A DNA stretch of 35,272 bases, from assembly GCA_017396825.1 (NCBI GenBank), contig JAFQKR010000018.1, positions 1 to 35,272 on the forward strand, read 5' to 3'. The DNA comes from Clostridia bacterium. GTDB taxonomy: Bacteria; Bacillota; Clostridia; Oscillospirales; CAG-382. Made by a program: the position numbers and the translations under genes. The notes under the pieces were generated by a model. That model saw only the letters and a program-made list of their open reading frames with translations. It did no database searches and was not told the DNA's origin. This document shows positions 1 to 7,090 of the stretch, one piece after another; position 1 is the stretch's first letter, and the number at the start of each line of letters is the position of its first letter.

Positions 1-36
1 TACTGTGAGCCGAGGTTCGTTTTGAGCGAAAAAATA
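1..36 (+). repeat. 3' end of a dispersed structured repeat (partial copy)
   Basis: Bases 1-36 match 35220-35255 in the same orientation with one difference (g at 26 against a at 35245). The match starts at base 1, so the 5' part of this copy lies outside the window. It includes the GCC-GA-GGTTCGT arm and the following TTCGTT-ttg-AGCGAA hairpin of the fuller copy at the right edge. No coding capacity is visible. Confidence 0.8.
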
Positions 37-47
37 TAAAAATATAT

Positions 48-80
48 AAAAATTTCGGGAAAATTTTCCCCGAAATTTTT
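48..80 (-). terminator. Probable intrinsic terminator of the BaiN-like flavoprotein gene
   Basis: Arms AAAAATTTCGGG (48-59) and CCCGAAATTTTT (69-80) pair perfectly, and the loop AAAATTTT is itself self-complementary. Read on the minus strand, the stem is followed by a long T-rich tract (about 27-50). This suits termination of the leftward gene ending at 170. The symmetry would also allow function on the plus strand. Confidence 0.6.
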
Positions 81-137
81 CACTTTATAGTAACTATATT
101 TTCTTTTTTCGTGTTCTGTGCCTTTGTCAGCGGTCTG

Positions 138-167
138 AGCCGTAGGCGTGGTCGCCTACGGCTTTTT
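138..167 (+). terminator. Intrinsic terminator for a rightward transcript
   Basis: Perfect 11-bp stem AGCCGTAGGCG / CGCCTACGGCT with loop TGGT, followed by TTTTT. The T-run is on the plus strand only, so the hairpin would end a rightward transcript entering from the left edge, possibly one containing the repeat at 1-36. It sits directly beside the stop codon of the leftward gene. Confidence 0.7.
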
Positions 168-169
168 GT

Positions 170-1399
170 CTATTCTGTATACGCCGCGTTAGTGCCTGCC
201 AAAACTCCCGTTGCAAAGGCTATTTGCAAATTGTAGCCGCCAGTGTAGGCGTCCACGTCGATAACCTCCCCTGCGAAGAAAAGCCCTTTTGTAAGTTTTG
301 ACTCCATGGTAGAGGGGTTTATTTCCGTTACGGTAACGCCGCCGCTGGTCACTATCGCCTCGTCTATGGGGCGTTTGCCCGTAAGGGTAAGCCTTATGCC
401 CTTTATCAACTCCGCAAGCCTTTTTCTTTCCTCTTTTGTAATAGAATTTACCTTTTTATGCTCCTCTATGCCGCTTTGCTCCACTATAACGGGAATAAGT
501 TTTTGCGGAAGAAGTGCACCGAGGCTGTTGCAAAAATCACGGTTACGGTTCTCCTCAAAATCCCGCAGAAGACGTTTGTCCAGAGTTTCAAAATCGAGGG
601 CGGGCTTTAGGTCTATTTGCACCTTAACCCCTGCCGCGTCCCCAAGATGAGCAGATGCAGACAGCACCAAGGGACCGCTTATGCCGAAATGGGTAAACAG
701 CATCTCGCCCTGCTCGCTGTAAAGAAGCTTGTCTTCTTTAGAGTAAAAGGAAGTCTTTACGTTTTTAAGAGACAACCCCATAAGGCGTTTGCAAAGACTG
801 CCTGCGGCGCAAAGAGGCACAAGAGAGGGCTTTAGGGGAACGATGCTGTGCCCCGCTTCCTTAGCAAAACGGTAACCGTCGCCGTCGCTACCCGTTTTGG
901 GATAGGAAGCGCCGCCCGTGGCGACTATGCAGGCATCGAAAGCTGCTTCCCTACCACCGGAAAGCCTTACGCCCTCAAAGACGCCATCCTTTACGTTAAT
1001 ACCTCTTACTCTGTTGTGGATAACTTTTACTCCTGCCGACGTGCAGGCGTTATACATAGCGGCGGTTATATCCGCGGCCCTATCACTTACTGGGAAAACG
1101 CGCCTGCCACGCTCTACCTTAAGCGATACCCCTAAGGACTCGAAAACGGTCATTGTGTCCTCCGGAGTAAGATTATTAAGCGCCTTATACAAAAAGCGGG
1201 GGTTAACGGGCACGTTCTGCAAAAAGGTTTGGATATCGCACAGGTTGGTAAGGTTGCAACGGCCCTTGCCCGTTATATTAAGCTTTTTACCGCAGTTATC
1301 GTTACGCTCGTAAAGGGTAACCTCTGCGCCGTTTATCGCAGCGTAGTACGCCGCCATCATCCCTGCGGCTCCGCCGCCTATTACGCAAACCTTTGCCAA
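170..1399 (-). CDS. BaiN/HI0933-family NAD(P)/FAD-dependent oxidoreductase
   Basis: Flavoprotein of the HI0933/BaiN ('aminoacetone oxidase-like') family, expected to be a cytoplasmic FAD enzyme; the physiological substrate is unknown for most members. Seen: an N-terminal Rossmann motif VIGGGAAGMMAAYYAA, then the family signature CGKKLNITGKGRCNLTN, an internal GGASYPKTGSDGDGY segment, and the C-terminal FAD-closing GLFFAGEVIDVDAYTGGYN. Start: a longer frame reaches an ATG at 1435, but that ATG lies upstream of the expected transcription start and has no Shine-Dalgarno. The TTG at 1399 (reading LAKVCVIGGG) is preceded by AAAGGTGG at 8 nt and puts the Rossmann strand at the N-terminus as usual. 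Length about 409 aa is normal. The gene is monocistronic and divergent from the HAD gene. Family assignment is firm; function is not. Confidence 0.9.
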   Translation of the reverse strand: MAKVCVIGGGAAGMMAAYYAAINGAEVTLYERNDNCGKKLNITGKGRCNLTNLCDIQTFLQNVPVNPRFLYKALNNLTPEDTMTVFESLGVSLKVERGRRVFPVSDRAADITAAMYNACTSAGVKVIHNRVRGINVKDGVFEGVRLSGGREAAFDACIVATGGASYPKTGSDGDGYRFAKEAGHSIVPLKPSLVPLCAAGSLCKRLMGLSLKNVKTSFYSKEDKLLYSEQGEMLFTHFGISGPLVLSASAHLGDAAGVKVQIDLKPALDFETLDKRLLRDFEENRNRDFCNSLGALLPQKLIPVIVEQSGIEEHKKVNSITKEERKRLAELIKGIRLTLTGKRPIDEAIVTSGGVTVTEINPSTMESKLTKGLFFAGEVIDVDAYTGGYNLQIAFATGVLAGTNAAYTE

Positions 1400-1425
1400 G
1401 CCTTGCACCACCTTTCTTAAAACTA

Positions 1426-1454
1426 ATTGTACCATATTTTTACAAAATATGCAA
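1426..1454 (-). promoter_or_regulatory. Sigma-A promoter of the flavoprotein gene
   Basis: On the minus strand: TTGCAT (1449-1454), 17 nt, TACAAT (1426-1431), with TGG before the -10 (extended -10). The expected start point near 1419 lies downstream of the alternative ATG at 1435 and supports the TTG start at 1399. Confidence 0.65.
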
Positions 1455-1461
1455 GGACGTC

Positions 1462-1490
1462 TTGCAAAAGGTGAAAAAGTGGACTATAAT
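1462..1490 (+). promoter_or_regulatory. Sigma-A promoter of the HAD hydrolase gene
   Basis: TTGCAA (1462-1467), 17 nt, perfect TATAAT (1485-1490). It is back to back with the leftward promoter at 1426-1454, leaving only 7 bp between the two -35 boxes. Confidence 0.75.
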
Positions 1491-1517
1491 TTGCTTATGA
1501 CATAAGGAGTGCTGACT

Positions 1518-2165
1518 ATGAAAAATAAACGTTATTTACTTTTTGACCTTGACGGCACCGTTGCCGACTCTGCCCCCGGCGTTATGGACAGCGTAGAGCA
1601 TTCGCTCAAAAAAATGGGGATTACTCCACCCGACAGAGGCTTCTTGGCAAAATTTATCGGCCCGCCCCTTCGTTATTCTTACATGGAATATATTGGGCTT
1701 TCTGCTGAGGACGCGGAAAGGGGCGTTGCCCTTTACCGTGAGCACTACGCAGTGGAGGGTATACTTAACACCGGTCTTTTTGAGGGCGTTAAGGAGTTTT
1801 TGGAGGCGGCAAAGGAAAAAGGCAAAACAGTATTGCTTGCCACGGCAAAGCCCGAGGTTTTTGCAAAGCGTTGCCTTAAAAACTTAGGCGTTGAGCAGTA
1901 TTTTGACTACGTCTCTGCCGCAAGCTTTACACCTGAGCTTGACAGTAAAAGCGCAATAGTAGGCAGAGCCCTTGCTATGTCCGGCGCTGACAAGGAGGAC
2001 TGCGTTATGATAGGCGACCGTTGCTATGATATAGAAGGCGCCCACAATAACGGTATCCCCTGCATTGGCGTTGTTAACGGCTCGCCCTTTGAAAAAGAGC
2101 TTATAGAAACGGGTGCCGACGCCGTTGTCAATGATTTTTTTGCACTTAGAAAGTTTTTACTGTAA
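1518..2165 (+). CDS. HAD-superfamily hydrolase (phosphoglycolate phosphatase/PgmB-like)
   Basis: Soluble HAD subfamily IA phosphatase of 215 aa. Visible motifs: I, FDLDGTVADS near the N-terminus, with the nucleophile and acid Asp pair; II, LLATAKP near residue 115; the motif III lysine region; IV, MIGDRCYDIEGA near residue 165. A helical cap follows motif I, as in Gph and PgmB. Likely role is dephosphorylation of a small phosphometabolite; substrate cannot be read from sequence. Start: AAGGAG at 1504-1509 is 8 nt before ATG 1518; a GTG at 1509 overlaps that Shine-Dalgarno and is rejected. It has its own promoter at 1462-1490. No convincing terminator is seen before the next promoter at 2225. 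Confidence 0.88.
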   Translation: MKNKRYLLFDLDGTVADSAPGVMDSVEHSLKKMGITPPDRGFLAKFIGPPLRYSYMEYIGLSAEDAERGVALYREHYAVEGILNTGLFEGVKEFLEAAKEKGKTVLLATAKPEVFAKRCLKNLGVEQYFDYVSAASFTPELDSKSAIVGRALAMSGADKEDCVMIGDRCYDIEGAHNNGIPCIGVVNGSPFEKELIETGADAVVNDFFALRKFLL

Positions 2166-2224
2166 TTATATACAAAAAAAGCGGTTATAATACACCGTAG
2201 GATACTAAAAAGATTAAAAATGTA

Positions 2225-2253
2225 TTGACATTATTGGGAAAATGTGCTAATAT
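2225..2253 (+). promoter_or_regulatory. Strong promoter of the discoidin-like surface protein
   Basis: Consensus TTGACA (2225-2230), 17 nt, TAATAT (2248-2253) with TGC directly before it (extended -10). The 5' untranslated region is about 70 nt. A strong promoter agrees with the biased codon use of the gene it serves. Confidence 0.65.
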
Positions 2254-2328
2254 ATGTTGACTAAAGTGGTAAATTCTCTTTAGTTGTTTTCATCACACAA
2301 TATTAATTTAAAGAAAGGAAAATGAACG

Positions 2329-3252
2329 ATGAAAAGAATCACAGCTATTCTCCTCGCTATGCTGATGGTTTCCTTCTGCTTCGCTACTACCGTTATGGCA
2401 GATGAGACCACCGAAGATGCTACTGCTGATATCACTGCTGATATCACTGCTGACGTTACTTCTGACGATGCTACTTCCGAAGATTCTACTTCTGAAGATG
2501 CTACTTCCGAAGATGAACTTCCTTTTGAAGTTATCAATGTTGCTGCAGGCAAGACCTACACCATCACTTCTGATGCAGAAGACGGCGCTCCTACCTTTAA
2601 CGGCGCTCTTGACGACGGTTTTGGCTTAGGCGAATCCATGGGTCTCCTCACCGACGGCGTTGTTCGTGACGTTGAAGAGCTCACCTCTGCAGGCGCTGGC
2701 GTTATGGATAAGTCCGTAGAACTCGCAGGCACCAACAGAACCCACTTCGTTACCATCGATCTCGGTTCCGTTCAGGACATCGGTATCGTTTCTCTCGGTA
2801 CCGTTCGTCGCGGTAACAACAGATACACCAACCTCGTTTCCGTTGAAGCTCTCATCGGCGGCGTTTGGACCAAGATCAACTACGAAGAAATCGCAGTTGC
2901 TATCGAAGGTGCTGGCCAGTACGGCAGCGAAACCATCGAAGCTTACGATCAGTTCTTTGATGTATACGCAGTTTTCGAAGACCTCGTAGACACCACTTCC
3001 ATCAGAGTTGCTATCGACACTGAAGACAAGACCGGTGCTATCTCCCACTACGGCCCCAGAGGCTACATCGCTCAGCTCGATGAAATCTCTGTTTACTCCA
3101 TCATCGGTCTCGAAGACGAGTCCGGCGATAACGGCACTGACGCTCCCACTGTTCCTTCTACTCCTTCCGCAGGCGACCTCGGTCTCGGCGTATTCGCAGT
3201 ACTTGCAGTTGTTTCTCTTGCAGGTGTTGTAGTTGCTAAGAAGGTTAAGTAA
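2329..3252 (+). CDS. Secreted, membrane-anchored discoidin-like (F5/8 type C) surface protein
   Basis: Product of 307 aa. Signal peptide at residues 1-25 (MKR, hydrophobic core, TTVMA|DE). An acidic low-complexity linker follows (about 25-65: repeats of ADIT and TSED). A single beta-rich domain spans about 67-265; its opening NVAAGKTYTITSDAE, the later LLTDG and the VTIDLGSVQDIGIVSL segment are typical of F5/8 type C/CBM32-like galactose-binding folds. A Pro/Thr/Ser hinge precedes a C-terminal membrane helix ending in AKKVK, so the protein is probably held on the outer face of the membrane. No catalytic domain is seen; it may bind glycan. Codon choice differs from neighbours (GAA over GAG, GCT/CTC/ACC preferred), as in very highly expressed genes. 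AAAGG lies 11 nt before ATG 2329. Own promoter and terminator make it monocistronic. Confidence 0.8.
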   Translation: MKRITAILLAMLMVSFCFATTVMADETTEDATADITADITADVTSDDATSEDSTSEDATSEDELPFEVINVAAGKTYTITSDAEDGAPTFNGALDDGFGLGESMGLLTDGVVRDVEELTSAGAGVMDKSVELAGTNRTHFVTIDLGSVQDIGIVSLGTVRRGNNRYTNLVSVEALIGGVWTKINYEEIAVAIEGAGQYGSETIEAYDQFFDVYAVFEDLVDTTSIRVAIDTEDKTGAISHYGPRGYIAQLDEISVYSIIGLEDESGDNGTDAPTVPSTPSAGDLGLGVFAVLAVVSLAGVVVAKKVK

Positions 3253-3274
3253 TTAATTTTACTTTAGTATTTCA

Positions 3275-3309
3275 AATCCCTTGTGGCTTTCGCCACAAGG
3301 GATTTTTTT
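3275..3309 (+). terminator. Intrinsic terminator of the discoidin-like gene
   Basis: Perfect 13-bp stem AATCCCTTGTGGC / GCCACAAGGGATT with loop TTTC, followed by a T-run to 3309, 22 bp after the stop codon. Confidence 0.9.
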
Positions 3310-3400
3310 GTTTTGTATTCGTCCAATTTGCTTCACCATATAATCCCCTCACACCGTGCAAAACGTGTCAGGATAACATAAAAAGTGGTTTGGTTTACTT

Positions 3401-3457
3401 AGCCAAAGCATTGCAATCCGAACCGGCCCAAAAGGGCTGAAATGCAATTTTTTGGCT
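3401..3457. other. Long imperfect hairpin in the intergenic region
   Basis: The 322-bp gap between 3252 and 3575 holds two terminators and this structure. Three nested stems: AGCCAAA / TTTGGCT (3401-3407, 3451-3457), ATTGCA / TGCAAT (3410-3415, 3443-3448), and GGCCC / GGGCT (3425-3429, 3434-3438) around an AAAA loop. It has no T-run and no reading frame. Identity unknown; a small structured RNA or repeat remnant is possible. Confidence 0.45.
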
Positions 3458-3527
3458 ATGTTTAATTCGCCTCGGTTAAGTTTGTTCTTCCCCTATCACA
3501 GCTTCATATAAGCCATTGCCCTGCCTT

Positions 3528-3563
3528 AAAAAACAAGAAAAGCCCTGCAAGTGCAAGGCTTTT
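3528..3563 (-). terminator. Terminator of the polyphosphate-polymerase operon
   Basis: Minus-strand hairpin with arms at 3538-3549 and 3552-3563 (AAAAGCC / GGCTTTT plus TGCA / TGCA with one C-A mismatch), followed 4 nt later by a run of six T on the minus strand (3528-3533). It lies 12 bp beyond the stop of the beta-helix lipoprotein. Confidence 0.7.
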
Positions 3564-3574
3564 GCTTTTTGTTA

Positions 3575-5560
3575 TTATCTGGGAGGACGCGCGCCACCGC
3601 CCATTCCGCCGCCAGAACCATAAATGGCGGTGGTCATATTTATAGTGGCAAGAGTCGTACCGCCGGTTTTAGTAGTGTTTTGGGCAAAGCCGTTAGAGTC
3701 TACCCCTGAAACGTTTGCTCCTGCAACAAGTGTATAGGTATTACCGCTTTGAATACCGGGTGCTGTAACTATCGCACACTGATAGGATTTTTTACTTGTG
3801 AAGGACACTATAACCTTCCCTGTGCTGTCACAAACCGCAAAGGAGGTACCTGCACTTTGGGTAGAAAAGGTGGATAGAATCGAGCCTTGGTTTTGTGCAG
3901 TGGAGAAGTTTTGCGCCATAGAGGACGTACCAAGTGCCACAAGCACGCCGCCCGTAACGGTAGCACTGCCGTCAAAGTCGAATATACCGTTGCCTCCGCC
4001 TGTAGGACCGCTTACAAGAGTAACGCCTCCGCTGACGGTTATCTTGCCATTGGAATCGATGCCGTCGCCGCCTGAATTAACCAGCAGATACCCACCGGAA
4101 ATGATTATCTCAGCTGTGGTAGCGCTGAATCCCTCAGAGCCGCCTACGGCGTTAAGTGCATCATCCGAGGAAACCACAGAGATGGTACCGCCGGATATAA
4201 GTATACGTGCCGCCTCGATGCCCTCGTAACTTTTCGTGATGTTCATTGTACCGCCGGATATCGCCAAGTCGGTGCTGGCGTGGACGGCGTCGTCGCCGCT
4301 GGCTAGTGTAAGATTACCACCGGTTATATTAACCGTGTTGTTGGAGTGGAGACAGTCGTCACGGCTGTCAAGGCTGTAGGTTCCGCCGGATATAAGTATA
4401 TCAGAGCCCGCCTTCATAGCCTTATAGGACTGAGTGGCGTTGTTTAGCATTGTTCCGCTGCCACCGCCTGCTTTTACGGTAATAGTGGTATTATTGGATT
4501 TTATAATCGTTTCCGCTTGTATGCCGTCAAAGCCCGCAGTGATGTTAACGGTGCCGCCCTCGAAATAGATATAACCACGGGTGGTGTCCTCAGTATTGTC
4601 GGAAACAATACCGTTACTTCCTGCGTTTATCTTAACAGAACCGCCCGTGACCTTTACACAATCCTTGCCGCCGAGAGCTGTGGATTTGGAGGTAACGTCA
4701 AGAGTGCATCCCGCAACGATAAGATTATCCTTGGAAACCACGCCGTGCTTGTAGTTACCCTTAACGGTAAGCTTACCCGTGCCGTTTATAGTAAGGTCGC
4801 CAAGGCTGAACACGGCGCCGTCAACGGTGGTAGTGCCGTCGGTAAACACGTACGAGGTGCCGTCTGCAAGACTGTTTACAGTACCCACCTTAGCGGTGAT
4901 AGTAACCTTATCGGCTTCCTTAACGTAGATGGCAGGGCCTTTGCTGTTGTTTATCAACACGTTGTCAAGGACAAGCTGAACCTCTTCCTTTACGCCTACC
5001 TCTACTATAACCTTTCTGTCTGTAAATCCACCCGTAAGCACGTGTGTACCGGCGGTGGTAATGTATATATCACCCGTAGGCGCGGGGGTTGGCGCAACAG
5101 AACTGTCCTCAGCCTTGGAGCTTGTATCTTCGGGCTTAGAACTTACGTCCTCAGCCTTGGAGCTTGTATCCTCGGGCTTAGAACTTGTGTCCTCAGCCTT
5201 GGAGCTTGTATCCTCGGGCCTTGAACTTGGTTCATCGAGAGCGCTGCTGTCATCGGGGACAGTAGTGCTGTCACCTGCCATGGAAGAATCGTCAACAGAA
5301 GCATTTTCGGAAGTATCATCAGACCCCTCCGAGGAAGATGGCTCACTGCTATCGTTCGGAATAACCACAGGGTCACCCTGAATAACACTTACTACGTCGG
5401 ACTCGTCATAACTACCGTCAACGTCGTTTTTATCAAAGGAAAAGTCCATCCCCTGAGTAGGCGCAGTGGAGGGGAGGTCGGAACTTGCATCTCCGCAAGC
5501 CGTAAAAAACGCGGTAAGCACAAATATTAAGGTCAATACTAAAGCGATGGATTTTCTCAC
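3575..5560 (-). CDS. Beta-helix carbohydrate-binding-domain (DUF4353-type) surface lipoprotein
   Basis: Product of 661 aa. Lipoprotein signal with Cys22 (FFTACGD), then a long Ser/Asp/Glu/Pro linker (about 25-160) containing a seven-residue repeat SSKxEDT. The rest (about 165-650) is many short repeats such as ISGGT, INGTG and ITGGNLTL, with alternating strands of a right-handed parallel beta-helix as in the DUF4353 'carbohydrate-binding domain' family. The tail is Gly-rich (GSGGGMGGGARPPR). It is expected to sit on the cell surface; ligand or catalytic activity is unknown. GTG start at 5558-5560 overlaps the upstream TGA (GTGA) and has AAGGAG at 10 nt, so it is translationally coupled to the DUF4956 gene. 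Last gene of the operon before the terminator at 3528-3563. Confidence 0.82.
   Translation of the reverse strand: MRKSIALVLTLIFVLTAFFTACGDASSDLPSTAPTQGMDFSFDKNDVDGSYDESDVVSVIQGDPVVIPNDSSEPSSSEGSDDTSENASVDDSSMAGDSTTVPDDSSALDEPSSRPEDTSSKAEDTSSKPEDTSSKAEDVSSKPEDTSSKAEDSSVAPTPAPTGDIYITTAGTHVLTGGFTDRKVIVEVGVKEEVQLVLDNVLINNSKGPAIYVKEADKVTITAKVGTVNSLADGTSYVFTDGTTTVDGAVFSLGDLTINGTGKLTVKGNYKHGVVSKDNLIVAGCTLDVTSKSTALGGKDCVKVTGGSVKINAGSNGIVSDNTEDTTRGYIYFEGGTVNITAGFDGIQAETIIKSNNTTITVKAGGGSGTMLNNATQSYKAMKAGSDILISGGTYSLDSRDDCLHSNNTVNITGGNLTLASGDDAVHASTDLAISGGTMNITKSYEGIEAARILISGGTISVVSSDDALNAVGGSEGFSATTAEIIISGGYLLVNSGGDGIDSNGKITVSGGVTLVSGPTGGGNGIFDFDGSATVTGGVLVALGTSSMAQNFSTAQNQGSILSTFSTQSAGTSFAVCDSTGKVIVSFTSKKSYQCAIVTAPGIQSGNTYTLVAGANVSGVDSNGFAQNTTKTGGTTLATINMTTAIYGSGGGMGGGARPPR
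5106..5231. repeat. 42-bp tandem repeat, three units, inside the lipoprotein linker
   Basis: Units start at 5106, 5148 and 5190 with few differences. Each encodes two heptapeptides (SSKPEDT, SSKAEDx). The period is a multiple of three, so unit gain or loss keeps the frame and changes only the length of the surface-exposed stalk. Confidence 0.85.
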
Positions 5561-6228
5561 AGCTCGTCAACTCCTTCTACACACTCGGAAACGGCAATCT
5601 CAAGGTTACCGTTACGGCAACGAAGCTTATCAATAAACTCCTGCAGTTTGGATTTATCTTTAAGCTCTATTCTGTAAAACAGCTTGTAAAGACTGCCCAT
5701 GTTGCTGGTCTTAATTCTTACAAGGCTGTGGCTTTTTGTGTATTCATCAAAAAGGTCGTTAAACGCATCGGCAAAACGAAGCGCCTCGGGAACGAAAACG
5801 GTAAGCTCCATGCTCCTCTGGTCACGCATGGGAATAAGAGAGAGAACCAACATGACCCCGGCAACAACAGCGGTAAACACCAACGCCAAAACAGCGTAGC
5901 CAACGGCACAGGCAAGGCCTGACGTCATTACAAGAAAGATTGCCGCTATTTCCTTTGCCTTACCTGCAACGGAACGGAAGCGAACCAAGGAGAAAGCGCC
6001 CATTACGGCTACGCCTGTACCTACGTTACCGTTAACCATCACTATAACCGTATGTACTATCATGGGAAGCAAAACAAGTGAAACTATGAAGCTTTTTGAA
6101 CTGCGAGACTTTATAGCAGCGGCAACTGCCGTAATAATACCGCAGCCAAGGGCAGCAGCCAAGCATAAAAAGTATTCCTTCGCAGTAAGGGTTGAACTTT
6201 TTAAAAGAGTTTCAAAAATTGCAGACAT
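5557..6228 (-). CDS. DUF4956 family membrane protein
   Basis: Product of 223 aa with about four to five membrane segments in residues 15-135, including the family-typical GAFSLVRFRS stretch between segments, followed by a soluble C-terminal domain of about 85 aa that resembles a small alpha/beta (ferredoxin-like) fold. Family function is not established, but DUF4956 genes commonly sit beside VTC-domain polyphosphate polymerase genes and CotH or surface-protein genes, as here. It may be the membrane partner of the soluble polymerase (inference). AGGAG lies 9 nt before ATG 6228. It is 25 bp downstream of the polymerase gene and overlaps the lipoprotein start by 3 bp. Confidence 0.85.
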   Translation of the reverse strand: MSAIFETLLKSSTLTAKEYFLCLAAALGCGIITAVAAAIKSRSSKSFIVSLVLLPMIVHTVIVMVNGNVGTGVAVMGAFSLVRFRSVAGKAKEIAAIFLVMTSGLACAVGYAVLALVFTAVVAGVMLVLSLIPMRDQRSMELTVFVPEALRFADAFNDLFDEYTKSHSLVRIKTSNMGSLYKLFYRIELKDKSKLQEFIDKLRCRNGNLEIAVSECVEGVDEL

Positions 6229-6253
6229 ATAGTTTTTCTCCTTTATATACTAC

Positions 6254-6964
6254 TTAGTTTGCCACTTTAATTTTGTTTTTCATTATTACGGCGTAAGCGT
6301 TGCCGCATTTTGAGAAGGACGAGGGGAGTATTTTGCATTTACCGAGGGCCGCCGACAGCCACAATGGCATTGCACCATCGGTCTTTATCTCCAGTATCAG
6401 CCTATCATCGGGCAAAAGCATCTCTCCGTGGTTACCCTTTTCCAAAAACAGATCCTCATTTCGGTATCTTATTCCGCTGTCAAAGGTCAGTCGAACGTTG
6501 GGCAAGCCCTTTACGTAAAACGCCTCTCTTTCGTAGGCTATCAATATGGAAGGCTTTGGCTGTCCGTAAAACCTCATTGCGTAGTCTATCTCCGACATTA
6601 TCTGTGATTTTATGGGGCTTTCCCCGCCGTCTATGTACGCCTTTGCTTCGTCAAGAGTCATGGAAACACGGCGTTTATATACTACGCCCTGAAATTTTTT
6701 CTTTATCTCCAAAAAAACCTTGGTGTCTCCGTTAGGTACGCCGTAGCTGCGAAGCCTTAGTTTTTCCTTATAGCACTTTGCTTCGATAGAGTTACGTATA
6801 AGAAGATGAGTGGGCGTATCAAGATAAAGACTGCAGACGGTGCTTTTCCCATACTCATCGGGCACAAGCTTATCCTCTATCATGGTTAAAAGTTTTTCCT
6901 TTTGGGCTGTGCTTACAGGGTACTTTTTTTCCAGCCTTTTAAAAATAAAGGTGTCCTTTGCCAC
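6254..6964 (-). CDS. VTC-domain polyphosphate polymerase-like protein (CYTH/TTM fold)
   Basis: Product of 236 aa, matching a stand-alone VTC domain (the tunnel-fold domain of yeast Vtc4, which makes polyphosphate from ATP). Visible conserved charged residues: RLEKKYPV near the N-terminus, YKEKLRLRSYG (the R-x-R pair), VFLEIKKKFQGVVYKRR (E-x-K pair), IAYEREAFY (Arg), and LILEIKTDGAMPLWL near the C-terminus (metal-binding Glu). All candidate tunnel residues appear intact. No membrane segment, so it is cytoplasmic and would need DUF4956 as membrane anchor or channel (inference). GTG start at 6962-6964 with GGAGG at 8 nt. First gene of the operon; promoter -10 at 6999-7004. Confidence 0.85.
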   Translation of the reverse strand: MAKDTFIFKRLEKKYPVSTAQKEKLLTMIEDKLVPDEYGKSTVCSLYLDTPTHLLIRNSIEAKCYKEKLRLRSYGVPNGDTKVFLEIKKKFQGVVYKRRVSMTLDEAKAYIDGGESPIKSQIMSEIDYAMRFYGQPKPSILIAYEREAFYVKGLPNVRLTFDSGIRYRNEDLFLEKGNHGEMLLPDDRLILEIKTDGAMPLWLSAALGKCKILPSSFSKCGNAYAVIMKNKIKVAN

Positions 6965-6998
6965 GGATACGCGCCTCCTTCCTTAATCGTTCGTAAGA

Positions 6999-7007
6999 AT
7001 TATAGCA
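6999..7007 (-). promoter_or_regulatory. Extended -10 promoter of the polyphosphate-polymerase operon
   Basis: On the minus strand TGC followed by perfect TATAAT (6999-7004). No good -35 is found at 16-18 nt, so activity may rest on the extended -10 or on an activator. It lies just downstream of the terminator of the previous operon. Confidence 0.5.
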
Positions 7008-7047
7008 CCCTAACATTAACAAAAGATAAAAGAATAAAAAAATTTTA

Positions 7048-7087
7048 AAAACGGCTGTTAAAGCGTTTATGCCTTAACAACCGTTTT
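7048..7087 (-). terminator. Terminator of the seven-gene envelope operon
   Basis: Arms AAAACGGCTGTTAA (7048-7061) and TTAACAACCGTTTT (7074-7087), 14 bp with one C-A mismatch. On the minus strand the stem is followed by AAAATTTTTTT-type sequence. It starts 3 bp after the stop codon of the glycosyltransferase gene. Confidence 0.8.
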
Positions 7088-7090
7088 TGC

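Noticed and set aside
1400-1435. N-terminal extension of the flavoprotein to ATG 1435
   Set aside because: The ATG is upstream of the expected transcription start of the TTGCAT-17-TACAAT promoter and lacks a Shine-Dalgarno; TTG 1399 has one.
5106-5231. Tandem 42-bp units as a CRISPR-like array
   Set aside because: Units are contiguous with no spacers and encode an in-frame heptapeptide repeat in a lipoprotein linker.
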